Assembly: GCA_963922455.1 (NCBI GenBank)
Contig: CAWUIO010000001.1
Coordinates: forward strand, 111,324 to 175,323
Direction of reading: 5' to 3'
Length of the DNA: 64,000 nt
Source of the DNA: CAWUIO01 sp963922455
GTDB lineage: Bacteria; Bacteroidota; Bacteroidia; Cytophagales; Microscillaceae
Shown: positions 54,505-63,203 of the stretch, piece after piece
Layout: each line of letters begins with the position of its first letter
Numbering within the stretch: position 1 is the first letter of the stretch
The notes under the pieces: generated by a model
Databases searched by the model: none
Told to the model about the DNA's origin: nothing
The model's input: the letters and a program-made list of their open reading frames with translations, nothing else
Made by a program: the position numbers and the translations under genes

Positions 54505-56310
54505 ATGCCACTAGTTAATATGACTGGTAATTTGGATCGCAAAAAAGCGGCCCATTTACTGAGAAGAACCACCTTTGGGCCCTCACGTGCCCTCATAGAG
54601 AATTTTACCAACCGCTCCATTGGCGATGCCATAAACCTCCTTTTTCAAAATACACCCGAACCTGAACCGCCTATCGACCCTGCCGATGGGGTTACTTGGA
54701 TTGGGACTCAATTTAGCGGAAGTGGAGATGGTGACCGCCAAGAATACATCAAGCATTGGTGGATGGCCCTTATGTCGGGGTTTGGAGCGCCAGCTGTTCT
54801 GGATCAACAAGCAGCCTTCGCATTTCGTGAGAAAATAGTATTCTTCATGCACACGTATTTTACGACCATTGAAGATACGGTAAATAGTAGCCGGGCACTC
54901 TATTATCAGAATGTCTTATTCAGAAGGTTTGCTCTCGACGGAACATTAGCTCCCGAATTTAACTTTAAGAGCCTTTCCTTAAAAGTTATCTTAGACAATG
55001 CGATGACCAAAGTCTTGGATAACGATCAAAATGTGGATGGAAATCCCAATGAAAACTTTTCCCGGGAGTACTTTGAGCTCTATACCACAGGAAAAGGCCT
55101 GGAACCTCGAAACCAAGCCTTAGAGCTCACGGACCCGCTGGTTGCCGAGGGAGACTACCGCTACTTTACCGAAGAGGATATCCAGGCGGCCGCCCGTTTA
55201 TTAAGTGGCTTTGATTTTGACCGGACCTTCTCGGTGATTGATCTGGATACCGGCTTGCCCAGAGCCTCAATCAAAGGGGTAGAAGCCAATGGTACAGGTA
55301 CCCCAAGTAGCCACGATAATGATCCTAAGCAGTTTAGTGCCCGCTTTAACAATACGGTCATTACCCCTGATCCTGCTTTATTGGATGGAAACGGAGATCC
55401 TACCGAGGCCAGCATGCTACAAGAATTGCAAGATTTTGTAGACATGATCTTTGAGCAACAAACCGAAACAGCTTACCATATCTGCCGTCGGGTGTATCGC
55501 TACTTCGTGTACCACGATGTCACTCCCGAACTCGAGGATGATATCATTGCCGATATGGTCAATATTTTCCAGGCCAATAATTACAAATTGGAACCGGTAC
55601 TACGTGCCCTTTTGGGTAGTTCACATTTCTTTGACTCCTTAGATGCCAACGCGGAGAATGATAACTTCGGGGGTATCATTAAGTCTCCCCTAGATTTGAT
55701 AATCGGGGCCGTACGTTTTTTTGAGTATCCTTTATTTGACTATGTAAACGATACTGAAAACTTCTATTTATTCTTCAAGCGTATCAAAGAAACCATGGAC
55801 GATATGGGGATGCGGATGATGAACCCCTTTGATATTGCGGGGTATGACGCCTATTTCCAATACCCACTCTTCAATCGTTATTGGATTTCTACCAATGCCC
55901 TAACGCTTCGTTACAACTTTTTCCAAGATGCCGTAGACGCTGGGGCAATGGGTACCGGAGATCCAGAAGTGGTTTCTTTGGATGTGGTGGCTTACGTTAC
56001 CAACCAAATTCCGGCTAATATTGCTTCGGATGCCCAAGAATTGGTAAGAGAGCTCGTTTCTATTCTCCTCCCATTGGCCGATCGGGACTCCTTAACCTTT
56101 GATGAGACGAATGATGATAATGCTGAGATTTCGGCCGAACGGATGAACTACTTCCTGGAATTTTTCTTAGGAGATATTGATGCCGACCCGGTAGGTACCT
56201 GGACCGTACGCTGGAACAATGGAAATCCATTAGATCCCGATGTAATCCGTACCCAGCTGGAAAATCTATTCAAAGCCTTACTGCAATCTCCTGAATATCA
56301 ATTAATGTAA
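54505..56310 (+). CDS. DUF1800 domain protein
   Basis: 601 residues. The opening KKAAHLLRRTTFGPSRA and the later SREYFELYTTGKG are DUF1800 hallmarks. No clear signal peptide is visible at the chosen ATG. DUF1800 and DUF1501 proteins are nearly always adjacent, as here (31 bp), and are thought to act together on a surface or periplasmic substrate; the reaction is unknown. First gene of a four-gene plus-strand group. Confidence 0.9.
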   Translation: MPLVNMTGNLDRKKAAHLLRRTTFGPSRALIENFTNRSIGDAINLLFQNTPEPEPPIDPADGVTWIGTQFSGSGDGDRQEYIKHWWMALMSGFGAPAVLDQQAAFAFREKIVFFMHTYFTTIEDTVNSSRALYYQNVLFRRFALDGTLAPEFNFKSLSLKVILDNAMTKVLDNDQNVDGNPNENFSREYFELYTTGKGLEPRNQALELTDPLVAEGDYRYFTEEDIQAAARLLSGFDFDRTFSVIDLDTGLPRASIKGVEANGTGTPSSHDNDPKQFSARFNNTVITPDPALLDGNGDPTEASMLQELQDFVDMIFEQQTETAYHICRRVYRYFVYHDVTPELEDDIIADMVNIFQANNYKLEPVLRALLGSSHFFDSLDANAENDNFGGIIKSPLDLIIGAVRFFEYPLFDYVNDTENFYLFFKRIKETMDDMGMRMMNPFDIAGYDAYFQYPLFNRYWISTNALTLRYNFFQDAVDAGAMGTGDPEVVSLDVVAYVTNQIPANIASDAQELVRELVSILLPLADRDSLTFDETNDDNAEISAERMNYFLEFFLGDIDADPVGTWTVRWNNGNPLDPDVIRTQLENLFKALLQSPEYQLM

Positions 56311-56341
56311 ACCCGGTTTATGTCCAAGAACTACTAATCTT

Positions 56342-58087
56342 ATGAAAAGAAGAAGTTTCCTAAAAAAATTACCCGCCCTGGGCTCATTGCCTTATACATT
56401 AAACGGTATTCCATTTGGCGTAATGAGTGCTACCGCACCGCTAACCAAATTGGCAGGGACAAGTGATAATGACCGGGTACTCATTCTTCTCCAACTTCAC
56501 GGGGGAAATGATGGTTTGAATATGGTCATTCCTATCGCAGATTACGATCGCTACTTCAATATCCGCCCCAACCTGGCTATCCCAGATAGAGGCGCTCGAG
56601 GATTTATTCCTCTAGATAGTACCTTACCTACTGCCGATCAAATAGGCTTACACCCGGATATGATTGGCTTGAAAGAAATGTACGACCAGGGTAACTTAAA
56701 AATTGTCCAGGGGGTATCGTACGAAAGAAATAATGGCTCTCACTTCCGGGGACGCGATATCATGTTTATGGGCGGTGGCCCCGATGATTATTTATCTTCC
56801 GGTTGGATTGGTCGCTATTTCAATCAGTATATCGAATCGGAGTTTGGGGGCAACCCTGCTCTCGACCTAGACGGTGATGGACAAGTGACTTACCCCGAAG
56901 ATTTTCCAAATCCGGAAATGCTTGATCCCCTCGCCCTCGAGTTTGGTAACGAGGTATCCTTGATTTTTCACCAAGATGGTAATATCCCTACCTCCATCTC
57001 GTTTGCTACTCCAGAGCGTTTTGAGAGGCTAGTAAATGAGTTGGAAGGATTTAATGAAGAAACCACCCAGGATCCTCGTCGGGGTTTCCCTCCTGCTTTC
57101 TTGGAAAACTCGCCCTACGGAAAAGAACTAAACTGGATCTTAGGCCTGGAAGATAAAACCGGGGATTATGCCGAACGCCTAGCCGAATTATACAACCAAG
57201 GTCTGGCTCAAGACCAAGGAGTACAATATCCCGAACAATATCCCTTCCCGGCCCCACAAGGAAGGTTACGGACTAATCTCGATCAACAATTAAAAATTGT
57301 GGCCAACCTAATGAGTGGCGGCTCGAAGACCAAAGTATATCTACTCCGCTTGGGAGGGTTTGATACCCACGCCGACCAAGTAGAAGCCGATGATCCAACA
57401 TTTGGGGTACACGCGGCCCTCTTGTATCATATTTCTTCCAATATGAAGGCTTTCTTTGAAGATTTGAGGGCCCGGGGAATTAGCGATCGCGTATTGGCCG
57501 TTACCACTTCCGAATTTGGCCGCCGAATCCCATCCAATGGGGCCTTTGGTAGTGATCACGGACGAGGCGCTCCCATGCTTGTTTTTGGAGAAGGCGTTCT
57601 TCCAGGAGTCTTGGGAACCAATCCAGATCTTACCCGCAATAACGTGGGTATGCAATACGATTATCGCCAAGTATATTCGGCCATCCTAAAAGACTGGTTT
57701 TGTGTAGATGCCAGTTTGGTAGACCAAGAATTTAATATCTTCTGGGGTGACTACCAGGGCCGGGGAAGTACTATTCCTTTGCTTACCAACTCAGTCACGG
57801 CTACCCAAGAGTTTATTGATGAGCGTTTTTATTTGAACAACTGCTATCCTAACCCGGCGAGTGGCTCGACCACCATATCATTCTTTATGAACCGAGCCCA
57901 AGCGGTTGAATTATTTATTACCGACAATCAAGGTCGAGTAGTCCAAAAAGTACTAAATAACAAGAGTTTAGGTATTGGGGAACACACGTATACCGTCAAT
58001 TTACAGGGTTTCCCAACCGGAGTATACCGCTATCACATTAAAGCTGGTCTCTTACAAGATTCCAAGCAGTTTGTCGTATACCGTTAG
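56342..58087 (+). CDS. DUF1501 protein with T9SS type A sorting domain
   Basis: 581 residues. The N-terminus MKRRSFLKKLPALG is Tat-like. The DUF1501 core has LLQLHGGNDGLNMVIPIADY near the start and LRLGGFDTHADQ and TTSEFGRRIPSNGAFGSDHGRGAP further in, sharing the metal-site pattern of the sulfatase/alkaline-phosphatase fold. The last roughly 80 residues (NNCYPNPASGSTTISFFMN ... YTVNLQGFPTGVYRYHIKAG) are a type A T9SS sorting domain, so the protein should be exported across the outer membrane. Translational neighbour of DUF1800. Confidence 0.92.
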   Translation: MKRRSFLKKLPALGSLPYTLNGIPFGVMSATAPLTKLAGTSDNDRVLILLQLHGGNDGLNMVIPIADYDRYFNIRPNLAIPDRGARGFIPLDSTLPTADQIGLHPDMIGLKEMYDQGNLKIVQGVSYERNNGSHFRGRDIMFMGGGPDDYLSSGWIGRYFNQYIESEFGGNPALDLDGDGQVTYPEDFPNPEMLDPLALEFGNEVSLIFHQDGNIPTSISFATPERFERLVNELEGFNEETTQDPRRGFPPAFLENSPYGKELNWILGLEDKTGDYAERLAELYNQGLAQDQGVQYPEQYPFPAPQGRLRTNLDQQLKIVANLMSGGSKTKVYLLRLGGFDTHADQVEADDPTFGVHAALLYHISSNMKAFFEDLRARGISDRVLAVTTSEFGRRIPSNGAFGSDHGRGAPMLVFGEGVLPGVLGTNPDLTRNNVGMQYDYRQVYSAILKDWFCVDASLVDQEFNIFWGDYQGRGSTIPLLTNSVTATQEFIDERFYLNNCYPNPASGSTTISFFMNRAQAVELFITDNQGRVVQKVLNNKSLGIGEHTYTVNLQGFPTGVYRYHIKAGLLQDSKQFVVYR

Positions 58088-58116
58088 TACGTCTTTATTT
58101 ATTTTGCTTATCAATT

Positions 58117-59028
58117 ATGCGAACCACATTCTTTTTTTTGTTGGGGTTGAGCCTATGTGTCATAGGGCTCAATCCCGCCTTTGCTCAAAGATCAAAAGGC
58201 AAAAACAGTCGTCCCAATCAGAAAATTTCTCAGAAAAAAAGTGACGCAGGCTCCAAATCACCCTTTGCCCAAACGCAATGGTGGTTGGGTTTCCGCGTGG
58301 GAGGAAATCTCACCAAAGCTACGCCCAGCGAGCGCTTTTCGGTGTTTAGCCCCACTAACTTAGATCCGAGCCTGTACGAAAAGGAATATGAATCATTTAG
58401 CGAAGTCGGAGCCCAAGCAGGGGTAGTCTTTACGTATTTTCACAAAGGCTTGTCAATCAGTGCCCAGCCTAATTTTAGGAGACAACGGTTTACCTATACC
58501 AATGAGTATATCTGGACCTCTCCCGAAAATGCCCAAAACTCTTTGCAGTTAATGTACGAGCAAGATCACCGCTTAGACTACATTGAGTTTCCCCTGTATG
58601 TACGCTATGACTTACTCCGTAAAGACCTTCGGCCCTATGTACAAGTAGGCTTCTTTTATGCCACCTTAATTAATGCGGCCAAAGGCCTTACCATTACTGG
58701 AAATGATTTTGCTTCGGGCGGTGGAGTACCCATCACTAGCGAAGAAGTACTCATTGGAGCCGATGACCTTTTTATTAAATCGTCTATTGGGGCCATTGCC
58801 GGGGTAGGTGTCAGTTATGATGTCGGAAACATCCGTTTAGGATTGGATGTCAATTATCGTTATGGATTCAACAACGTAACCGATCGGGAAAACCGCTTCT
58901 CCGAAAATCAACTGAATGGAGCCGGAGATGCACTGGATGATATCAAGTTGCAAAATATTGCGGTCTCTTTCAACGTTTTGTTTCCGATGCGATTTTTGGT
59001 TTCCAGCAATTATCGAGCGGTTGACTAA
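58117..59028 (+). CDS. PorT-like outer-membrane beta-barrel protein
   Basis: 303 residues. Signal peptide (FLLGLSLCVIGLNPAFAQ), a Lys/Ser-rich linker and then a small barrel (about 50-303) with alternating strands such as WWLGFRVGGNLTKA and the ending FNVLFPMRFL. PorT-family barrels take part in T9SS function or outer-membrane assembly; this one is not close enough by eye to call PorT itself. Start ATG at 58117 gives a good signal peptide. It lies 29 bp after the DUF1501 gene. Confidence 0.8.
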   Translation: MRTTFFFLLGLSLCVIGLNPAFAQRSKGKNSRPNQKISQKKSDAGSKSPFAQTQWWLGFRVGGNLTKATPSERFSVFSPTNLDPSLYEKEYESFSEVGAQAGVVFTYFHKGLSISAQPNFRRQRFTYTNEYIWTSPENAQNSLQLMYEQDHRLDYIEFPLYVRYDLLRKDLRPYVQVGFFYATLINAAKGLTITGNDFASGGGVPITSEEVLIGADDLFIKSSIGAIAGVGVSYDVGNIRLGLDVNYRYGFNNVTDRENRFSENQLNGAGDALDDIKLQNIAVSFNVLFPMRFLVSSNYRAVD

Positions 59029-59055
59029 TCCTGAGCTATCCTAAACTGTACAGAC

Positions 59056-60288
59056 ATGATGAAAAATATCAATAAACTATACCTTTATGCTTTGGGGCTT
59101 TTATGCGCATTGGGCCTCAACAGTTGTGACCTTTTTGATAATCCGGATGCCGAAGCCGAAAACTTGGTTCGGATTTACGATAATGACCGGTTTAATTTTG
59201 GCTATTTCCCCTTAGACGTTGAGCAAACCAGTACTGGTGGCTTTCTCGTACTTTCTGAATTTCAAGCCGATAGTAGTGACTTCCGGGGCGTGCACATGCT
59301 GCTTGCCGATGAAGATGGCGAATTTTTAACGGAAAGAGAATTGCCCCAATCTACGGTAAGCCCTACCGAAAACTTAATGAAAATCGGTCAGGCGTATTAT
59401 TTCTTTGCCATGAACAATACCACGCTCTTCAGCAAGCTCATGCAAGCCAATGAAGAAGGGCAAGTCATAGAAGTAGCCGAAACTGATTTGGAATACCCCT
59501 TGGCAGCTTCCTTAAACAATGATGGCTCAGGCTTTGTTCTTCTCCAATACAATCGGGGTTCTCGCGAAAGTGCTATCCACCAGGTTAGTACCTCAGGAGA
59601 TGTCAGTGCAAGCCAGGGCTTCACCATTGGGGTGGGAGAATTTGAAGTAGAGCCGGATATCATTGACCACCTGACCCGTAGGGGACGTATTTTACCTTTT
59701 ATGGCCGGTCATTTGGGAGGCAACTCTTACTATTTTAATGGCTTTTACGAATTTACGGTATCTCTTGTCTTCGTAGACTTTTCCTCAGGAGACGGGGATG
59801 ATCCCGGAGTGGTACAAGGCTTCCGGACAGAAAGAGCGATCAGCTCGCTTGCTCCCTTAGGGGGCGATATATTTGCCCTTTCCCGTTACGGTTTTGGAGA
59901 CAATTTTATACTTCCCAATGAGCCCTTAGAAACGGCTCCCGGGTCCATTGCCTCCAGCAATGATTTGGTAGGAAACCCCTTTCCTGAGCTAACCGAAGAT
60001 GCGCGGGTTCAAGCCCATCTGGTTCAAGTAGATGGCCGCGATGTGGTACTCTATGCCAGTGATACCAAAGGAAAACAAATCATTTTGATGGCTTACGATC
60101 CGGCCTCTGGGGTACTCTTGGGTACGCGTAACCTAGGTTTTACCAACCCCTACGAATTTGGTGGCTTATCCTTAACCGAAGACGGAGGTTTGGTAGTGGT
60201 AGGAACAACTTTTGTCGCCGGGCGTTTCCCCCGGATCGCCTTGTTCCGCTTATCGCCCGGAGAGTTGAGCAGTTTGGCTAGTTTATAA
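59056..60288 (+). CDS. Probable surface-exposed lipoprotein
   Basis: 410 residues. Signal peptide with lipobox LGLNSC; the residues after Cys (CDLFDNPDAEAE) are acidic, like the Bacteroidota surface-export signal. The body has repeated beta-propeller-like units (TSTGGFLVLSEF, LNNDGSGFVLLQYN, LTEDGGLVVVGTTF). Same strand and 27 bp after the barrel protein, so probably in the same operon. Function not known. Confidence 0.8.
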   Translation: MMKNINKLYLYALGLLCALGLNSCDLFDNPDAEAENLVRIYDNDRFNFGYFPLDVEQTSTGGFLVLSEFQADSSDFRGVHMLLADEDGEFLTERELPQSTVSPTENLMKIGQAYYFFAMNNTTLFSKLMQANEEGQVIEVAETDLEYPLAASLNNDGSGFVLLQYNRGSRESAIHQVSTSGDVSASQGFTIGVGEFEVEPDIIDHLTRRGRILPFMAGHLGGNSYYFNGFYEFTVSLVFVDFSSGDGDDPGVVQGFRTERAISSLAPLGGDIFALSRYGFGDNFILPNEPLETAPGSIASSNDLVGNPFPELTEDARVQAHLVQVDGRDVVLYASDTKGKQIILMAYDPASGVLLGTRNLGFTNPYEFGGLSLTEDGGLVVVGTTFVAGRFPRIALFRLSPGELSSLASL

Positions 60289-60299
60289 ATGGAATTGGA

Positions 60300-60431
60300 G
60301 GGGCTTGCCCGCGTCTAAGATATGTTTTTTTTAATAAGGACATTTCTGCAAGCGCGGGCCGGGCTTTCGCTACTCGCTGGCCAGCCCGCCAACCAGCGGC
60401 GAGCTCAGACATGCCGCTCTATCCCTAAGCC
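60300..60431 (-). repeat. Structured intergenic element copy 10 (subfamily B)
   Basis: On the minus strand it begins GGCTTAGGGATAGAGCGGC and ends CGCGGGCAAGCCCC. P1 GGCTT/AAGCC, P2 common form, P3 GCT/AGC with an extended CGCTGG/CCAGCG, P4 CCCGCG/CGCGGG. It starts 11 bp after the lipoprotein stop codon. Confidence 0.85.
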
Positions 60432-60478
60432 GTGTTGGGAGCCAAGACTAGTGGAGGAAGATAAAGGTCTATAAACTC

Positions 60479-60520
60479 AAAAAAAAAGAGCCAGTCTAGG
60501 ATGCACTTACCAGACTGGCT
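60479..60520 (-). terminator. Rho-independent terminator after the AbiEii remnant
   Basis: On the minus strand AGCCAGTCT pairs with AGACTGGCT (9 bp, 15 nt loop), followed by a run of T (nine A on the plus strand). It overlaps the end of the toxin pseudogene. Confidence 0.85.
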
Positions 60521-60850
60521 TCGTTTATGATCTGTTCTAATTTCAGAGAGTCTAAATCAAAAGATACTGCATCATCTGGATAGGGTATTGTAATAATTTC
60601 TTCGAATACCTGCGTCATTTGAAAGGTGTTTACCCAAAAAATCAATATCACGAGTGGGGCGGCTTTGTACACCACTTAAGGCATAAATAAATGCTCCTCC
60701 TTTCAAATAGAATTTGCTTTCATGCTTGGAAATGGAAAGACGGTAAAGAAAGCGCTCCTGCATATAGCGGTTGAGTAACAAATCAAAAGCCTTTCCTTCT
60801 TTCTTTGCCAGGTTTTTGAGACGGTCTTTTACAGATTGGGCATTAGGCAT
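60496..60850 (-). pseudogene. AbiEii-type nucleotidyltransferase toxin, frameshifted and truncated
   Basis: The first 92 codons (60850-60572) encode a normal AbiEii N-terminus: RYMQERFLYRLSISKHE, the substrate-loop-like FYLKGGAFIYALSG and the RPTRDIDFLGKHLSND catalytic DxD. The frame then stops, but a shifted frame continues the homologous sequence (VFEEIITIPYPDDAVSFDLDSLKLEQI) for about 35 codons before a stop at 60496, where family members normally continue for over 100 residues. So the gene has a frameshift and a lost C-terminus. It starts 2 bp after the antitoxin gene end, the usual AbiE order. Confidence 0.8.
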
Positions 60851-60852
60851 AT

Positions 60853-61458
60853 TTAAACAAGGACTTCAAGGTAATTTTTAAGGACGCCATAAATATTTAA
60901 GACTTTGGCATATTTTAGAACTTTGCTTATATTTCGGTCTCTGCGTTTTAAATAGGTTTTTAGAACCTCTTTGGTAATGTCCATACCTACTTTATTACGG
61001 AAGCGTACCGCATCGCAAACTGACCTCTCAAGATCGTAGATATGAATGGTATGCTGGTAGTGTTGCTGCTCCGAAATACCTGTTTTCCAATATTTTTCTG
61101 CCCATCGGTGAATTTCGACGGGGGGATAGCCTGGTAACATCGGATTAAGGGATTTAGGTACAGCTATATGATATTTGGGTGGGATGACAACAGAAAGATT
61201 GTGAAAAGACCAAGCCGTATAAGTACAAAAAACCCCTTTGGGTATTAATTGATTCAACTCGATGAGTTCATCATCATTTTCTAGTTGAGCCTATTTATAA
61301 AGATTCTGGCGAAGTTTGATGACTAATTCTTCCTTTTCTAAAGGTCTAAGGGCTTCTATACTAAGTCCCTCCGCTTTAAGCTCCGTGCTACGAAGATAGC
61401 CTTTGTACCGCAAGAATATTTTTTTGATTAGTTGGATATCACCAGGTGTTGTTGTCAT
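60853..61458 (-). pseudogene. AbiEi-type antitoxin gene with an in-frame stop
   Basis: An ATG at 61458 opens a winged-helix-like N-terminus (TTPGDIQLIKKIFLRYKGYL, then KEELVIKLRQNLYK), and the same frame after a TAG at codon 56 (61291-61293) continues as ENDDELIELNQLIPKGVF, CTYTAWSFHNLS, TIHIYDLERSVCDAVRFRNK to a stop at 60853. Both halves fit one AbiEi antitoxin (a transcription repressor), so the stop is a nonsense mutation unless suppressed. A shorter product could start at TTG 61257. Confidence 0.8.
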
Positions 61459-61543
61459 ACATGTCAAGACTTTACTCTCATATAGACCAATTTACGACTT
61501 TTTAAGTATTTCAGCCAATTAATGGCAAGGGTTTCCATTTTAT

Positions 61544-61617
61544 AGCCTAGGGATAGAAACCCTGTTTGAGCCCGCCAAGCCCTCACGAGCTCAAACATGC
61601 CGCTCTATCCCTAAGCC
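61544..61617. repeat. Inverted half-copy pair of the structured element (copy 11)
   Basis: Left half reads GCCTAGGGATAGAAACCCTG then TTTGAGCCCGC; right half, read in reverse complement, is GGCTTAGGGATAGAGCGGC then ATGTTTGAGCTCG. So the P1/P2 5' end of the element occurs twice as an inverted repeat about 12 bp apart with no P4. It resembles a REPIN-like inverted dimer. Confidence 0.75.
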
Positions 61618-61624
61618 AAAAGAC

Positions 61625-61666
61625 AAAAAGCCGGTTCGGAATTAATTTTCCGGATAGGCTTTTTTT
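61625..61666. terminator. Bidirectional terminator-like hairpin
   Basis: AAAAAGCC and TTCGGAA can pair with TTTCCGG and GGCTTTTTTT around a short loop. T-runs occur on both strands. No gene end is close by, so it is called from structure alone. Confidence 0.45.
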
Positions 61667-62091
61667 GGAGGCTAAGTAAAATGATTTGATTTTTTAAATC
61701 TGTGACTCATCCAAATCGGGAATTTCCAAGAAAAATCCTAAGGGGTCCTTATGCCCACGATAGGATGGCCTGCACCCTTCCACTGTTCACCCCGGTCTGA
61801 TGACTGCGCCCATGCAGCCCAAGTCAAAAGGCTAAAATGCCTATAATGATCCAGAAGCGACGCTTAGAAAATTAAAATATATTCATGTATGTAAATTTAG
61901 TTCAATTTCTTAGATGCGGCTTTGGGGAAAAACTTGTTGCTTGTAACAATATTTTAGCAAATAAAAACGTAGAAATGTATGCTTGTGAAAAGAATTTATT
62001 TTGATAAAATAGTAAACTTCTACTAGGTATGTATTGTTAATAGAAATGCCTAATTTTATGTCATTTACCAAACAGTTATCTGGCGCCACCC

Positions 62092-63156
62092 ATGGGATAT
62101 AATCAATTAATAGAAATCCGTAGTCACCTTACGTACTTGATCGCTCAAATCAAGAAGCAGAAAAAGGCAAATCAAGATGTTCAGCAGCTAGAAATATTGC
62201 AACAGGAGTTGAGGAACATAAAAGAAATCATTAAAGAATCTAACTCCCCCTTTAAACCGCTATATGAAATAATAAAGGATATTGAAGAGCAAAAAGATGC
62301 TGGCTTTACAGAAAAAGTTAAGCTCTTAGAGAAAGTTGAAAAGATAGTGGAGGCAGAAAAAAGAGTGATGAATGAAAATCGTAAGTTGATCTATCGGAAT
62401 GTAGTCACTTTTGATTATGTAGAATATTTGAACCTTTTATTTACTTTATTCCTCCAAAATAATTCAGAGAGAAATGTATCAGATAATTTTGTCGTTGAAT
62501 TGAAGGTGAATTTGTTCAATGACGAGCAGGTTCTCCAAGAACCCAGCCTGCCAGTTATTATGTCTTTCTATACCGGTAAGGACTCTAAGCCTTTTACCCT
62601 GGCTGACCTCAGCATACTTATGGAAGCGCTAAGCAACTTGAGCGACCTTTCCAGCGATTTTGAATTGAGCAACGTATGGAATAAGGGTTCCAAAATACTA
62701 GTTAAAACCACCCATCCTAAGGCAAAAGAAGTGCTAAGGTGTGTAGAGGCTTTGCAATCAGCCCACGTAAAACAGGCCGTGGTCGTGGTAGCTGAAAATA
62801 ATACTTACACCCAAAAAGCTAATCTGGAACAAGAACTCATCCCTGCTACCCTGGATGAAATAAAGGCCTACTTGCTTGATAAGCTTAACAATGAACGTAA
62901 AGGGGGTAAATTAGTGCGTGATTTCTTAAAAGATAAGCTCATACTAGGAACAAACGCGCAAGCCTCGGTTATAAGCCTAGGGAAAAGATTTGATTATAAT
63001 GAGCAAGTAATGCAAATGGGTACCCGGAGCGACCAAGATTATAATCAAGAAAGAAATAAAGTTATACAAGAGTTGATTGCCGCTATCAATTCTATTCTTG
63101 GCGAAGAGCTAAATGCAGAAATATTAATTGATCTTTCCCAAAGCCCCATGGCCTAG
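62092..63156 (+). CDS. Uncharacterised protein with N-terminal coiled coil
   Basis: 354 residues that I do not recognise. About 1-100 are a Lys/Glu-rich coiled coil (IAQIKKQKKANQDVQQLEIL). Then comes a mixed alpha/beta part with VVELKVNLFNDEQVLQEPSL, a VIMSFYTGKDSKPFTLADLS turn, and a strand AVVVVAENNTYTQKA near residue 240. No signal peptide or transmembrane segment. The gene is more AT-rich than its neighbours and lies next to a decayed toxin-antitoxin pair and a repeat, so horizontal acquisition is possible. An ATG at 62092 looks right. Confidence 0.75.
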   Translation: MGYNQLIEIRSHLTYLIAQIKKQKKANQDVQQLEILQQELRNIKEIIKESNSPFKPLYEIIKDIEEQKDAGFTEKVKLLEKVEKIVEAEKRVMNENRKLIYRNVVTFDYVEYLNLLFTLFLQNNSERNVSDNFVVELKVNLFNDEQVLQEPSLPVIMSFYTGKDSKPFTLADLSILMEALSNLSDLSSDFELSNVWNKGSKILVKTTHPKAKEVLRCVEALQSAHVKQAVVVVAENNTYTQKANLEQELIPATLDEIKAYLLDKLNNERKGGKLVRDFLKDKLILGTNAQASVISLGKRFDYNEQVMQMGTRSDQDYNQERNKVIQELIAAINSILGEELNAEILIDLSQSPMA

Positions 63157-63203
63157 TTTGTTCTATGGAGGTACTGACTATCTTTTCCTTATCATCTTTC
63201 TTA

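Larger units (their letters stand above)
61459..62091. other. Intergenic region with half-element, terminator-like hairpin and a GC-rich patch
   Basis: 633 bp without a supported gene. It contains the inverted half-element at 61544-61617, a hairpin at 61625-61666, and an isolated GC-richer patch at about 61735-61830 that differs from its AT-rich surroundings and could be a decayed gene piece. Confidence 0.5.
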
